NCBI GenBank assembly: GCA_028704945.1
Contig: JAQWEL010000006.1
Coordinates: forward strand, 29,114 to 93,113
Direction: 5' to 3'
DNA length: 64,000 nt
Source: Patescibacteria group bacterium
Lineage (GTDB): Bacteria; Patescibacteriota; Patescibacteriia; Patescibacteriales; Patescibacteriaceae
Position 1 is the first letter of the stretch; each line of letters opens with the position of its first letter. The position numbers and the translations under genes are program-made. The notes beneath the pieces are model-generated. The model did no database searches and was not told where the DNA came from. It worked only from the letters and a program-made list of their open reading frames with translations. Below, piece by piece: positions 25,325 to 33,759 of this stretch.

Positions 25325-25810
25325 TTAGCGTGTCCTAAGGATTATTTTATCGGCCTTGATTTTGGCCTCCTGCTCAATAAAAAATTTATTAACACCAGGA
25401 ATATTACCAAGCCAACGCCTAATTGCATCAACAATTTTTTGAATAGTCGTTTTAGCATCATACAACATGCTATTTATTTCAACAGCTGTTTTTTCTCCTT
25501 CATTCTTAAATCTCTGCTGATCGACCGGCGATAAAGCAAAATAAATTTCTGCCAGATCTTCTTCTAAAACATTTTCTATTTCTTTAATACGCGCCTCTGT
25601 TCTTAGCGCGTTAAAAGGCACAACACTTGATGGCTTATTAAACACAGGCTGATAAACTGGTGTTGACGGGACGCTTTCTAATTTTGATACTTGTTCTCCA
25701 CTGCTCTCGAATCTTCTTTTGTTTTCAAAAGACCGATTAGGCACGCTTTCCGGGCGCCTAATCGTTTCTCTTGCTCCTTCTTCTATTTTGGGAGTAAACT
25801 GTTCTGCCAT
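25325..25810 (-). CDS. Hypothetical protein upstream of the VirD4-like ATPase
   Basis: A 161-aa soluble protein. The first 65 residues are Pro/Ser/Glu-rich and look disordered. Residues about 70-160 are helical, with A-R-I-K-E-I-E-N-V-L-E-E-D-L and an I-R-R-W-L-G-N-I-P-G-V-N-K-F-F segment, ending in a basic tail. Family not recognised. The stop lies 5 bp before the ATPase start, so the two are one transcription unit. Confidence 0.65.
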   Translation of the reverse strand: MAEQFTPKIEEGARETIRRPESVPNRSFENKRRFESSGEQVSKLESVPSTPVYQPVFNKPSSVVPFNALRTEARIKEIENVLEEDLAEIYFALSPVDQQRFKNEGEKTAVEINSMLYDAKTTIQKIVDAIRRWLGNIPGVNKFFIEQEAKIKADKIILRTR

Positions 25811-25846
25811 ATATCATAATTATAGCCTATCCAATAAAATAATAAA

Positions 25847-25877
25847 ACTACTAACTTTAAAATTAGTAGTTTTTGTA
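25847..25877 (-). terminator. Terminator after corA
   Basis: AAAACTACTAA/TTAGTAGTTTT hairpin, 23 bp past the minus-strand corA stop and just before the promoter side of the 161-aa gene. Confidence 0.75.
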
Positions 25878-25899
25878 TAAATATAGTATAAAAAAATTT

Positions 25900-26865
25900 T
25901 TATGGTAACCAACGTTTTTTAAAAAAATATAACAACATCAATGTGCTTAAACAAAACATTAATATTAAAATCATCCAAAATCCATAAGGGTTATCAACTA
26001 AAGGCATTACTTTAGCATTCATACCAAAAATCCCAGCCACTAAGGTTAACGGATAAACAATAACTGAAAAAATAGTCAAGGTTTTCATAATACTGGTCAT
26101 CTTGTCATTTAACAAAGATTCGTTGGTATTATTTAATACCTCAACCATTTCTTTTTGATTTTCAAGCATTTCCCAAATTCTCTTAGAATGTTCAACTAAT
26201 TCTAAATAATGTTCTTTAATTTCGTTTGGCGGAACAACGGAGCTTTTTAAAAGCATCAATTTCTGTAAAATATTTTTATGGTTCTGCATAATCCTGCGAA
26301 TACTGATAATGTTATGCCGTAAATTTAAAATCAAGGCCACAGCTTGTTTCTGTTCATAATTAAAAATTATTTCCTCAGCTTGGTCGATTGATTTTGAATT
26401 TTCATCAATAATCAAATAACAAGCCTTAAGCATTTTGTCTAATAATTCAGCTAAAAGTATGGCCGAAGAATCTTGGTTATAACAAACTAAATCTTTCGGC
26501 GACTTCTTGGCTAAATTAAATAATTCGCTTAAGCCAGTTACATTATTGTTATGAATAGTAATCAAATAGCCATGTCCGATAAAAAACTCAATCTCCCCAG
26601 TCATAATATGTCCGCCATTAAAGACTGGAAAATGTAAAATCATAAATAAATAATCTTCTTCATCCATCAACATCGGCCGTTGGCTAAAAACTTTAGCTGT
26701 CGAAGCTTTCAAGTGCTGCATATCAAAACCATATTCTTTACGCAAATATTCTATTTCGCTTTTACCAGCATCAACAATATTAACCCAAACTATTTCATTG
26801 GGTGTAGCTGGATTATTTATAATTACTTTTTCAATTTTTGAAGATATTTTTTGATAGTTTGACAT
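25900..26865 (-). CDS. corA: CorA-family magnesium/divalent cation channel
   Basis: A 321-aa protein (start ATG 26865, M-S-N-Y-Q-K; a TTG four codons earlier is less likely). The N-terminal 240 residues are the cytoplasmic alpha/beta and long-helix domain. Two transmembrane helices are at the C-terminus, with the family signature G-M-N in G-I-F-G-M-N at the end of the first, and a basic K-K-R-W-L-P end. CorA forms pentameric channels for Mg2+ uptake. Single gene with its own terminator. Confidence 0.9.
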   Translation of the reverse strand: MSNYQKISSKIEKVIINNPATPNEIVWVNIVDAGKSEIEYLRKEYGFDMQHLKASTAKVFSQRPMLMDEEDYLFMILHFPVFNGGHIMTGEIEFFIGHGYLITIHNNNVTGLSELFNLAKKSPKDLVCYNQDSSAILLAELLDKMLKACYLIIDENSKSIDQAEEIIFNYEQKQAVALILNLRHNIISIRRIMQNHKNILQKLMLLKSSVVPPNEIKEHYLELVEHSKRIWEMLENQKEMVEVLNNTNESLLNDKMTSIMKTLTIFSVIVYPLTLVAGIFGMNAKVMPLVDNPYGFWMILILMFCLSTLMLLYFFKKRWLP

Positions 26866-26913
26866 ATTTTTTATCAATAATAAATATTATAGCATATTTT
26901 AAAAAACTTATAC

Positions 26914-26945
26914 AAAAAACAGCCCTTGAATTCAAAAGCTGTTTT
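26914..26945 (-). terminator. Terminator after the DUF5666-like gene
   Basis: AAACAGC/GCTGTTT stem with a 14-nt loop and a T run on the minus strand, about 23 bp beyond the stop at 26968. It closes the MacAB-like operon. Confidence 0.7.
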
Positions 26946-26967
26946 AAAATTATTTTAAAAAATTATT

Positions 26968-27480
26968 TTACTCTTGTGGCTTACCGTTTTCATCCATCAT
27001 CCGGCCACTTCTTTGCGGTTCGCCGCTGTTAGTATTAGTGCTATCATTTGCATTCAGCTGATTTGGCAAAGCCGGTCTAATTTGAATATACTGAGCGCTC
27101 ACGCTTCCGTCAGTCCCCGTCTTGCCGCTAACCATAACATTAATTCCAGTGGATAAATCAGCCAAAGTCCCATCAACCGACTTGGCTACTTGCGTAGACG
27201 TGGCAAAATAAACGGTTTTCGAACCACCATCCATTAATTTAATAGTAATACTTTGATCATCTTTTTTAACAATCTCCCCACCAATCATTGCTGAAGTCTT
27301 ATTTTTGGCTTGACCGGCGTTAACTCGATTGCCTTGACCGTTAAAATTTCCTTGGCCGATAGGAAATTGTTTTCTACTGTTGTTGTTAAGCTTGGTTCCA
27401 GCATAAAAACAACCGGCACCGACTACTAAAACAATGATTATAAAAATAATTAATTGTTTAGAAAATTGTTTTTTTTCCAT
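26968..27480 (-). CDS. Membrane-anchored DUF5666-like protein
   Basis: A 170-aa protein from ATG 27480 (M-E-K-K-Q-F-S-K-Q). Residues 10-30 are an N-terminal membrane anchor. Residues about 60-140 form a small beta domain (G-G-E-I-V-K-K-D-D-Q-S-I-T-I-K, T-S-T-Q-V, L-S-T-G-I-N-V-M-V-S-G) similar to DUF5666 domains. The tail is Asn/Gly/Pro-rich. It is the last gene of the export operon; the start lies inside a 26-bp gap after the permease stop. A periplasmic or surface accessory to the exporter is a fair guess. Confidence 0.65.
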   Translation of the reverse strand: MEKKQFSKQLIIFIIIVLVVGAGCFYAGTKLNNNSRKQFPIGQGNFNGQGNRVNAGQAKNKTSAMIGGEIVKKDDQSITIKLMDGGSKTVYFATSTQVAKSVDGTLADLSTGINVMVSGKTGTDGSVSAQYIQIRPALPNQLNANDSTNTNSGEPQRSGRMMDENGKPQE

Positions 27481-27505
27481 ACTTTTATTTTTTTTATTTA
27501 TAATT

Positions 27506-28729
27506 TTATTCATAACGCAAAGCATCAATTGGATTTAATTTAGCAGCTCTTTTAGCTGGATAATAGCCAAAAACAATACCGATTAAAGCTGAAACTCCAA
27601 AGGCCAACAGAACCGAATCCATAGAAACATCAGTGCTTATATTAGCTAATTTAGAAATCAATTGTGCGACCGACCAGCCTAAGGCGACGCCCAAAACTCC
27701 ACCGATAAAAGTCAACATAATTGATTCAGCTAAAAACTGGTTGGAAATATCATCACGTTTTGCCCCAATAGCCTTTCTTAAACCGATTTCTCTTGTTCTC
27801 TCGGTTACATTAGTAAGCATCATATTCATAATACCAATTCCTCCAACAACCAAAGAAATCCCGGCAATCGCCGCCAATAACATAGTAAAAGTGCCGGTAA
27901 CCGACGAAGCGGTAGCGACGATATCAGCTTGATTCATTATTTGAAAATCCGCTTGATCGGCGTTAATAATTTTATGCCGATCTAATAATAATTCACTAAC
28001 CTGATTTTGGACTATGGTCAAATTATTTGAGTCAGTTGATTCGATACTGATAGTTGATAAATATTTGTCACCTGATAAATAAGCTTTGGCAGCAGTAAGA
28101 GGTATGTAGACCATATCATCTTGATTGTTCATACCGCTACCGCCTTTTGATTTAGTAACGCCGACTACTTTAAATTCAATTTTGTTTATCTTAATTTTTT
28201 GACCGACTGGATTAACATTCTCTCCAAACAAATCATCTCTCGTCGTAGGGCCTAAAACCGCCACCTTTGATTGTGCTTTATAGTCCTGATCAGTAATAAA
28301 ATTACCTAAATCAATTGTGACATTGCGCACAGTCGCATAAGCAGTTTCTGTTCCGACTACTTGAGTATTGGTATTTTTACTTTTAGAAGTAATTTGATAA
28401 CGCTTTGAAATATCCGAAGCAATGGACTTGATACCGCTTACTTTATTGGCGATAGCTTCGGCGTCATCAATAGTTAAAGTTTGGGCGCTACCACGTCCAG
28501 CGCTAACAGAAGAACCGACATTTCTTTGGAAACTTGGCGAGACTATAATCAAGTTAGATCCGATTGACTGGATGCTTGATTCAATTGACTTTTGTGTTCC
28601 TTTACCGATTGAAATCATGGCGATAACTGATCCGATACCAATCACGATGCCCAAAATAGTTAAGCTCGATCTAACCTTATTAGATTTGATAGCTAAATAG
28701 GTCTCTTGAGCCAAATCAGTTAACAACAT
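27506..28729 (-). CDS. MacB-like ABC transporter permease (FtsX family)
   Basis: A 407-aa permease with the MacB/FtsX plan: one N-terminal transmembrane helix (about 22-42, L-T-I-L-G-I-V-I-G-I-G), a large extracytoplasmic domain (about 50-280) and three C-terminal helices (about 283-400), with the conserved T-E-R-T-R-E-I-G-L-R-K-A-I-G-A-K loop. Together with the ATPase and the MacA-like adaptor upstream it would form an exporter for peptides, lipids or lipoproteins. In cells with one membrane such systems often export antimicrobial peptides or help lipoprotein release. Substrate unknown. Confidence 0.85.
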   Translation of the reverse strand: MLLTDLAQETYLAIKSNKVRSSLTILGIVIGIGSVIAMISIGKGTQKSIESSIQSIGSNLIIVSPSFQRNVGSSVSAGRGSAQTLTIDDAEAIANKVSGIKSIASDISKRYQITSKSKNTNTQVVGTETAYATVRNVTIDLGNFITDQDYKAQSKVAVLGPTTRDDLFGENVNPVGQKIKINKIEFKVVGVTKSKGGSGMNNQDDMVYIPLTAAKAYLSGDKYLSTISIESTDSNNLTIVQNQVSELLLDRHKIINADQADFQIMNQADIVATASSVTGTFTMLLAAIAGISLVVGGIGIMNMMLTNVTERTREIGLRKAIGAKRDDISNQFLAESIMLTFIGGVLGVALGWSVAQLISKLANISTDVSMDSVLLAFGVSALIGIVFGYYPAKRAAKLNPIDALRYE

Positions 28730-28737
28730 AAATTTAT

Positions 28738-29409
28738 TTATTTATTAATAATCACGCCGTCACGCAAATAAATTATTCTATCAGCATAAGCGGCTACATC
28801 GGCCTCATGAGTAATCAAAACAATAGTATGGCCATCTTTTCTATTTAATTCTCGAAAAGTATTTAACACGATTTCGCCAGTGCTAGTATCTAAATTACCA
28901 GTCGGTTCATCAGCTAAAATCAATGACGGGTTATTGACTAAGGCCCTGGCAATAGCTACGCGCTGCATCTGCCCGCCAGACAACTGATTAGATAAATGAT
29001 TCCATCTGTCTTCTGGCAAACCAGCCGCGAACAAAGCTTTTTTAGCCATTTCTTCTCTTTGTTCAGGTTTTATTTCAGAATAAATCAAAGGAAGTATGAC
29101 ATTACGTAAAACCGTTGCTCGTGGCAGCAGATTAAACGATTGAAACACAAAACCAATCTTATCCTTTCTAATATCAGCTAGCTCATCATCAGTAAATTTA
29201 GAAACATCATGACCATCTAAAAAATATTTACCATTAGTGGGTGTATCTAAAGCGCCAATAATATGCATCATGGTTGATTTGCCAGAGCCTGACGGGCCAG
29301 TAATAGCCACAAACTCCCCTTTGTCTATCTTAAAAGAAATATCTTTCAAAACCCTTGTCTCGACATCGCCTGTATTGTAAATCTTATTGATTTTTTTAAA
29401 TTCAATCAT
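28738..29409 (-). CDS. MacB-like ABC transporter ATPase
   Basis: A 223-aa ATPase started at ATG 29409 (M-I-E-F-K-K-I-N-K-I-Y), 4 bp after the stop of the adaptor gene; a longer frame into that gene is rejected. Walker A is G-P-S-G-S-G-K-S-T, the signature L-S-G-G-Q-M-Q-R, Walker B L-I-L-A-D-E-P and the H-loop T-H-E-A. This is the LolD/MacB type of ATPase that pairs with FtsX-family permeases, here the next gene. Confidence 0.9.
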   Translation of the reverse strand: MIEFKKINKIYNTGDVETRVLKDISFKIDKGEFVAITGPSGSGKSTMMHIIGALDTPTNGKYFLDGHDVSKFTDDELADIRKDKIGFVFQSFNLLPRATVLRNVILPLIYSEIKPEQREEMAKKALFAAGLPEDRWNHLSNQLSGGQMQRVAIARALVNNPSLILADEPTGNLDTSTGEIVLNTFRELNRKDGHTIVLITHEADVAAYADRIIYLRDGVIINK

Positions 29410-29413
29410 ATAT

Positions 29414-31495
29414 TTAACGACCGCCACCAGGCATACCTCCGCCACCGAGCATCCTTAAACTACTATTACTTGTAGCCGATGAGCTAGTTTTTGATGAACT
29501 CGTTAAAGTCTTTGACACAATCTGCTCTCCTTCAGTCAATCCTCCGGTTATTTCTGTATTTGTATCATCAGCTAAGCCGATTTGGATATATTTTTTCTCT
29601 GGTTTAGCATTAACTTCGACACCATTTTCATTAATCGCTAATGTTTGTCCGCTAAAAACTTCAACATAACTTAGCTGGCTAACGCTGTCTGTCTTAACAG
29701 CTTCATTAGGGACAACTAAAACATCATTTCTTTGATCAGTAACGATAATCGCAGAGACGCTCATTTGCGGTTTTATATTTTCATCTTGAACATCAAGTGA
29801 AATTTTTACTTCATAATTTACAACACCTTGGCTAACGGTGCCGATACTATCAACCTCTGCCACTGAACCAGTGATATTTAATTCGTCTAAAGCGCTAAAA
29901 GTTACATTAGCTTTTTGACCGACTTTAACTTTAGCAGCGTCTACTTCATTCAAGCTGATTACAGCCATTTGTTCGTCAGTAACAACGGTAACGATAGTTG
30001 TCCCAGACGATGCTTGCTCATTCGCTTTTTGATAGACTTTAGCCACAGTGCCTTTGATAGGAGAAATTATTTTAACTTCGTTCAAATCATCTAAGGCATC
30101 AGCGTAATTATTTTGAGCTTGCTGCAATTGTAATTTTAAATTAGCCAAATCTATCGCCCTGGGTGTGGCAATTTTTTGGTTATGACTAATTAAAGAATTT
30201 TCGTAACTTAATTTTTTTGCTTTAACATCATTTTGAGCTGACTCTAAGCTCTTCTTGGCATCCAGGTTAGCCTGTTCTAAACTGTTTTGAGCGGAAATAT
30301 AATTATTTTTAGCGGTATTCAAAGAAGAATAAGAACTACCAACACTATTATCAGAAGATAAGCTGCCAGAAGTTTTGCTAAGTTTAGCGTCGCTAATCTT
30401 TTGGATAGCTGATTGGATTGAGTTTATATTAGAAACCATCGACGACTCATTGGAGATAGCTGATTGTTTCAAACTATCAAGCGCCGATTGGCTCAATTCA
30501 GAAGAAATTATTGTGTTTAAAAAGACATTATACAAACTATGAGATAAAGATTTAGCTGATTTAAGCGCGTCTAATCCCTTAAGAAGAGTTTGGTCGATAT
30601 TAGCAGTATCAGAACTATTAAGCAACTTTTCAAACTCAGCCATCTTAACTTTAGCTTCACTATAATAAGTTTTAGCATCAAGCACAGTCTGGGAATTTTT
30701 AACACCGTACAGATAACTATAACTCTTCATATTATCCTGATTATCAATGGCTAAAACATTGTCTGCGGCAGACATTAATGAACTCATGCTAACATAAGCT
30801 GAATTAGCGGAAATATTAGCTGAATCATAAGCGCTGTTTAAGGATTGATCGTTTGAGTTGATTGATACTCCTTGAGAAGAAACAGAATTATCATAAGACC
30901 GTTGGGCATTATCAAGGCTAATTTTGGCATTATCAAGTTGCAGTTGGGCTTTTTTAAGATTCTGTTCGTTAGTAGCTTTAACATTTTCTAAATCAACCAA
31001 ACTGGAATCATAACTATTTTTAGCTGAGTTTACTGAATTTTGTGACAATTCAACTTCTTCATTTGTTGGTCCAGCTAATTTAACATCCAAACTGGCCTTA
31101 GCCGAAGAAACTGAATTAGCAGCTTGACGCAAAGATTTTTTAAGGTCATGGTCATCCAAAACAGCTAAAACATCACCTTCATTCACTTTGTCACCTGCCT
31201 TTACTTTAACTGACTTTATGTCAGCTGAAACTTTTGGCTTGATATCAATTTGGTTAGAAGAAGAAATCTGTCCACTGCCAGAAACAGTAGACATAATTGT
31301 CCCTTTTTCTACGTTAGTCATAACATATTTAGTAACCACCACCGAAGCTTTTTTTGATTGCCAATAATAGTAACTGCCGACTCCAATAGCGATTATTAAA
31401 AAAATAGTAATAAGCTTATGCTTCTTAAACCAACCAATTATTTTCTTAAACTTCAGGCCAAAATTTTTCATAAAAAGTTTTAAGTTGTTTGCCAT
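29414..31495 (-). CDS. MacA/HlyD-like adaptor protein with long coiled coil
   Basis: A 693-aa protein with an N-terminal membrane anchor (about 28-46). The two halves of a lipoyl-like hairpin domain (about 68-115 and 470-510) flank an unusually long Ser/Asn/Ala-rich helical region (about 115-465). Beta-barrel and membrane-proximal domains follow (about 515-640), and a Gly/Met/Pro tail ends the protein. MacA adaptors are usually near 370 aa, so the helical hairpin here is nearly double, which would span a thick envelope or contact a partner surface. First gene of the operon adaptor-ATPase-permease-DUF5666. Confidence 0.82.
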   Translation of the reverse strand: MANNLKLFMKNFGLKFKKIIGWFKKHKLITIFLIIAIGVGSYYYWQSKKASVVVTKYVMTNVEKGTIMSTVSGSGQISSSNQIDIKPKVSADIKSVKVKAGDKVNEGDVLAVLDDHDLKKSLRQAANSVSSAKASLDVKLAGPTNEEVELSQNSVNSAKNSYDSSLVDLENVKATNEQNLKKAQLQLDNAKISLDNAQRSYDNSVSSQGVSINSNDQSLNSAYDSANISANSAYVSMSSLMSAADNVLAIDNQDNMKSYSYLYGVKNSQTVLDAKTYYSEAKVKMAEFEKLLNSSDTANIDQTLLKGLDALKSAKSLSHSLYNVFLNTIISSELSQSALDSLKQSAISNESSMVSNINSIQSAIQKISDAKLSKTSGSLSSDNSVGSSYSSLNTAKNNYISAQNSLEQANLDAKKSLESAQNDVKAKKLSYENSLISHNQKIATPRAIDLANLKLQLQQAQNNYADALDDLNEVKIISPIKGTVAKVYQKANEQASSGTTIVTVVTDEQMAVISLNEVDAAKVKVGQKANVTFSALDELNITGSVAEVDSIGTVSQGVVNYEVKISLDVQDENIKPQMSVSAIIVTDQRNDVLVVPNEAVKTDSVSQLSYVEVFSGQTLAINENGVEVNAKPEKKYIQIGLADDTNTEITGGLTEGEQIVSKTLTSSSKTSSSATSNSSLRMLGGGGMPGGGR

Positions 31496-31580
31496 TAATG
31501 ACTTATCTTAATTCATTGCTTACTATGTTAATTAAAAAATTTTACATAATAATTTACTATAAAATTTAATAGCAAAGAAC

Positions 31581-31609
31581 AATAACGCCTCTTCAAAAGA
31601 AGGTTATTA
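31581..31609 (-). terminator. Hairpin after the Cys-rich secreted protein gene
   Basis: AATAAC-CC/GG-TTATT stem with an 11-nt loop (TCTTCAAAAGA, itself partly paired), 36 bp beyond the minus-strand stop at 31645. The T run is weak. Confidence 0.5.
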
Positions 31610-31644
31610 TCCGTCGCTCCATAAATCCAAACAAATAAATATAA

Positions 31645-32121
31645 TTATTTTACAATTGTGGTCTGGCTTAATCCAGGCTTCATTGTGTTCAAACCAAGGA
31701 CATCTCTAAGTTGTTTTACTTGTTTTTCAAGATTATACAGTTCTATGTATTTCGGAAATTTATCAAGAGTAATGATTTTAACAATCGGCGCAGTAGATCC
31801 TTCTGCTGCTACCCAAGCTTTATAATCATTGGCTTCGATTGCTTTGTTAACAGCTTGGCGTTTTGCTTCAATTTTAGCTAAATCAGCCTTTGCTTTATCT
31901 TTATTAGTAATAGTTTTTGTAGTGGTGGTTTTTGTGGTAGTGATTTTTTTGGCGTTACAAGCGCAAGTAGCGCTATTTTTAGAACATTCGGTGTTAGCAC
32001 AGCCACTTGTTCCATTTTTTAATTTTTGACTGCAACCGCAAGCGGCTTGAGTTGTTAACGGAGCAGCAGTGATAGCGGCCATTGTCAAAATAGACATAGC
32101 GGCAATTTTTTTGTTTAGCAT
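31645..32121 (-). CDS. Small secreted Cys-rich protein
   Basis: A 158-aa protein with a signal peptide (about 1-26, cleavage after T-Q-A). A Cys-rich segment follows (C-G-C, C-A-N-T-E-C, C-A-C, about 28-56), then a Thr/Lys repeat (T-T-K-T-T-T-T-K-T) as linker, and a helical C-terminal domain (about 78-150). No family is recognised. Its own terminator-like hairpin and distance from neighbours suggest a single-gene unit. A metal-binding or disulphide-stabilised surface protein are possible readings. Confidence 0.6.
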   Translation of the reverse strand: MLNKKIAAMSILTMAAITAAPLTTQAACGCSQKLKNGTSGCANTECSKNSATCACNAKKITTTKTTTTKTITNKDKAKADLAKIEAKRQAVNKAIEANDYKAWVAAEGSTAPIVKIITLDKFPKYIELYNLEKQVKQLRDVLGLNTMKPGLSQTTIVK

Positions 32122-32202
32122 GGGTTTACTAATTTAATAATTAATTTTATTGTCACAACCTTTAATACGCTAACAAAAAAATATTCTTCAAATAATTATT
32201 CC

Positions 32203-33015
32203 TTAATGACAAAGGGACTCCGGCATTGGCGCTACTTCGCCACAATGCATCATGGCTTTTACCCTTTCTGGAGGCGGCGGCAATATTTTTATCTTTCCAT
32301 AAAAAGCCTTGCCAGGCCGCATTGGTATTATCTTTTCCAACTCAAAATTATTGTTATTAAGCTTACGGCCAATAAATTTGACTGGCGCGCCAGCTGGAAT
32401 AGTAATTTTATGCAAACAACCGCAAGGAGCTTTAGTTAACACCGTCCACTCTTTGCCATCGCGATCAATTATTAGATAATCACCCTCATTAGTTGAAGTT
32501 GCGACAACACCAGACAAACGCCCCTGCTCTGGCTCCGACCAAAATTTAACCGAGGGATTAAGTACCTCTCCATAAAAAGGCGCACGGCGACCTAAAAGAT
32601 CATCAATCTGCTCATCTATTCCGCAAAAATGAAAAGTTAAACCAAGTAAAAGACTAATCAATAATGAACCTAAGGAAATCAAAAAGAATGAATAACGATA
32701 GCCTTGTTTAGTCTCTTTAAAATTGGCATAAACGAGCCAAGAGAAAAAAATAAACAACAACAGCCAAAAAACAGGTATGGAAAAAAGAAATATTTCCCAA
32801 CCAAAACCTTTAGTTCTTAAAAATATATTCAAACCTTCATCTGAGAATAAAAATATTATCAGAGAAACAGCTAAGCCGCCAAAGATTAAAAACAAACCGC
32901 CTCCAAGCCACCAGGAAATATTTTTAAAAACAAATTTCCACTTAGGCATCGGATTTAAGTGCTCTTTTTTAATTTTTGTCAGCAAACTGTTTTCAAACTC
33001 CTTATTTTCAATCAT
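32203..33015 (-). CDS. Membrane protein paired with the sigma factor, putative anti-sigma
   Basis: A 270-aa protein with a short cytoplasmic N-terminus (about 1-28, acidic then basic), three transmembrane helices (about 35-58, 72-95, 108-130) and a beta-rich extracytoplasmic part (about 140-270) including C-G-C and a proline run. Its start overlaps the end of the ECF sigma factor gene by 8 bp, the usual place for an anti-sigma factor. No zinc anti-sigma H-x3-C-x2-C motif is visible, so the role rests on position only. Confidence 0.6.
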   Translation of the reverse strand: MIENKEFENSLLTKIKKEHLNPMPKWKFVFKNISWWLGGGLFLIFGGLAVSLIIFLFSDEGLNIFLRTKGFGWEIFLFSIPVFWLLLFIFFSWLVYANFKETKQGYRYSFFLISLGSLLISLLLGLTFHFCGIDEQIDDLLGRRAPFYGEVLNPSVKFWSEPEQGRLSGVVATSTNEGDYLIIDRDGKEWTVLTKAPCGCLHKITIPAGAPVKFIGRKLNNNNFELEKIIPMRPGKAFYGKIKILPPPPERVKAMMHCGEVAPMPESLCH

Positions 33016-33583
33016 ATTTTTTGTCCAAACTTTTGGTTAATTCCTTTTTAGCCTTATTAATCATTGAGCCAACCGTACCAATCGGTTTCTTAATAATATC
33101 AGAAATCTCTTGATAATTTTTCTCTTCAAAATACTTTAAAATCAAAACTTCTCTATATTTTTCCGGCATTTGTGTCATGACCTGAACAACATAATCTTTT
33201 AATGCCAGCTGATCAAATTCCTTCTCAATATTAATCTCCGAAGCGATGTTTTGCATTAAGTCATCATCCAAATTAATCTTATAATTTTCTGGTCGAACTT
33301 TACGTTTACGATAATTGCTAATAACCAAATTTCTAGCTATTGCGTAAGCCCAAGAAGAAAACTTCTGAGTTTCATCAAAATCATTAATGTTCAAATAAAT
33401 TTTAATAAAAATATCTTGAACTAAATCTTCAGCATCATCGTCATTAACTCCAGAAATACGCCTAACATAATGAAAAAACTTTAATTTATAGCGATTTATG
33501 ATATATGAAAAATTATTCTGATCTTTTCTTGACAAAATTACAAGTTCCTCGTCTGACAAGTTTTGTATTGTTTGGTTTTCCAT
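33008..33583 (-). CDS. ECF-type RNA polymerase sigma factor
   Basis: A 191-aa sigma-70 family protein with region 2 (about 22-90: D-D-D-A-E-D-L-V-Q-D-I-F-I-K-I and F-S-S-W-A-Y-A-I-A-R-N) and region 4 (about 130-185: P-E-K-Y-R-E-V-L-I-L-K-Y-F, Y-Q-E-I-S-D-I-I and G-T-V-G-S-M-I-N-K-A-K). Region 3 is absent, as in ECF factors. It directs RNA polymerase to a small regulon under envelope or stress control. Co-translated with the membrane protein downstream. Confidence 0.9.
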   Translation of the reverse strand: MENQTIQNLSDEELVILSRKDQNNFSYIINRYKLKFFHYVRRISGVNDDDAEDLVQDIFIKIYLNINDFDETQKFSSWAYAIARNLVISNYRKRKVRPENYKINLDDDLMQNIASEINIEKEFDQLALKDYVVQVMTQMPEKYREVLILKYFEEKNYQEISDIIKKPIGTVGSMINKAKKELTKSLDKKYD

Positions 33584-33680
33584 CTTTTCTCGTTATTATT
33601 AATACGCAGAATTAATTAAAACCTTTAAAATCTTATTTTTTCTCTAAATTTAGCCTTATTTTAATATTTTAAACCTATTT

Positions 33681-33710
33681 AAAAAATAAGTAAAATTTGC
33701 TAAATCAAAA
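33681..33710. repeat. 30-bp direct repeat, left copy
   Basis: Identical over 30 bp to 35755-35784 and in the same orientation (core TAAGTAAAATTTGCTAAATC). The two copies bracket the pilin-like gene. It lies about 100 bp upstream of the sigma factor start. Confidence 0.85.
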
Positions 33711-33733
33711 TACTGGCACTAAAATGCCAGTAT
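33710..33733 (-). terminator. Terminator after the pilin-like FSMP gene
   Basis: ATACTGGCA/TGCCAGTAT, a perfect 9-bp stem with a 6-nt loop, 27 bp beyond the minus-strand stop at 33760 and followed by T-rich sequence. Confidence 0.8.
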
Positions 33734-33759
33734 TTATAATTGAATACTTGTTTTAATAA

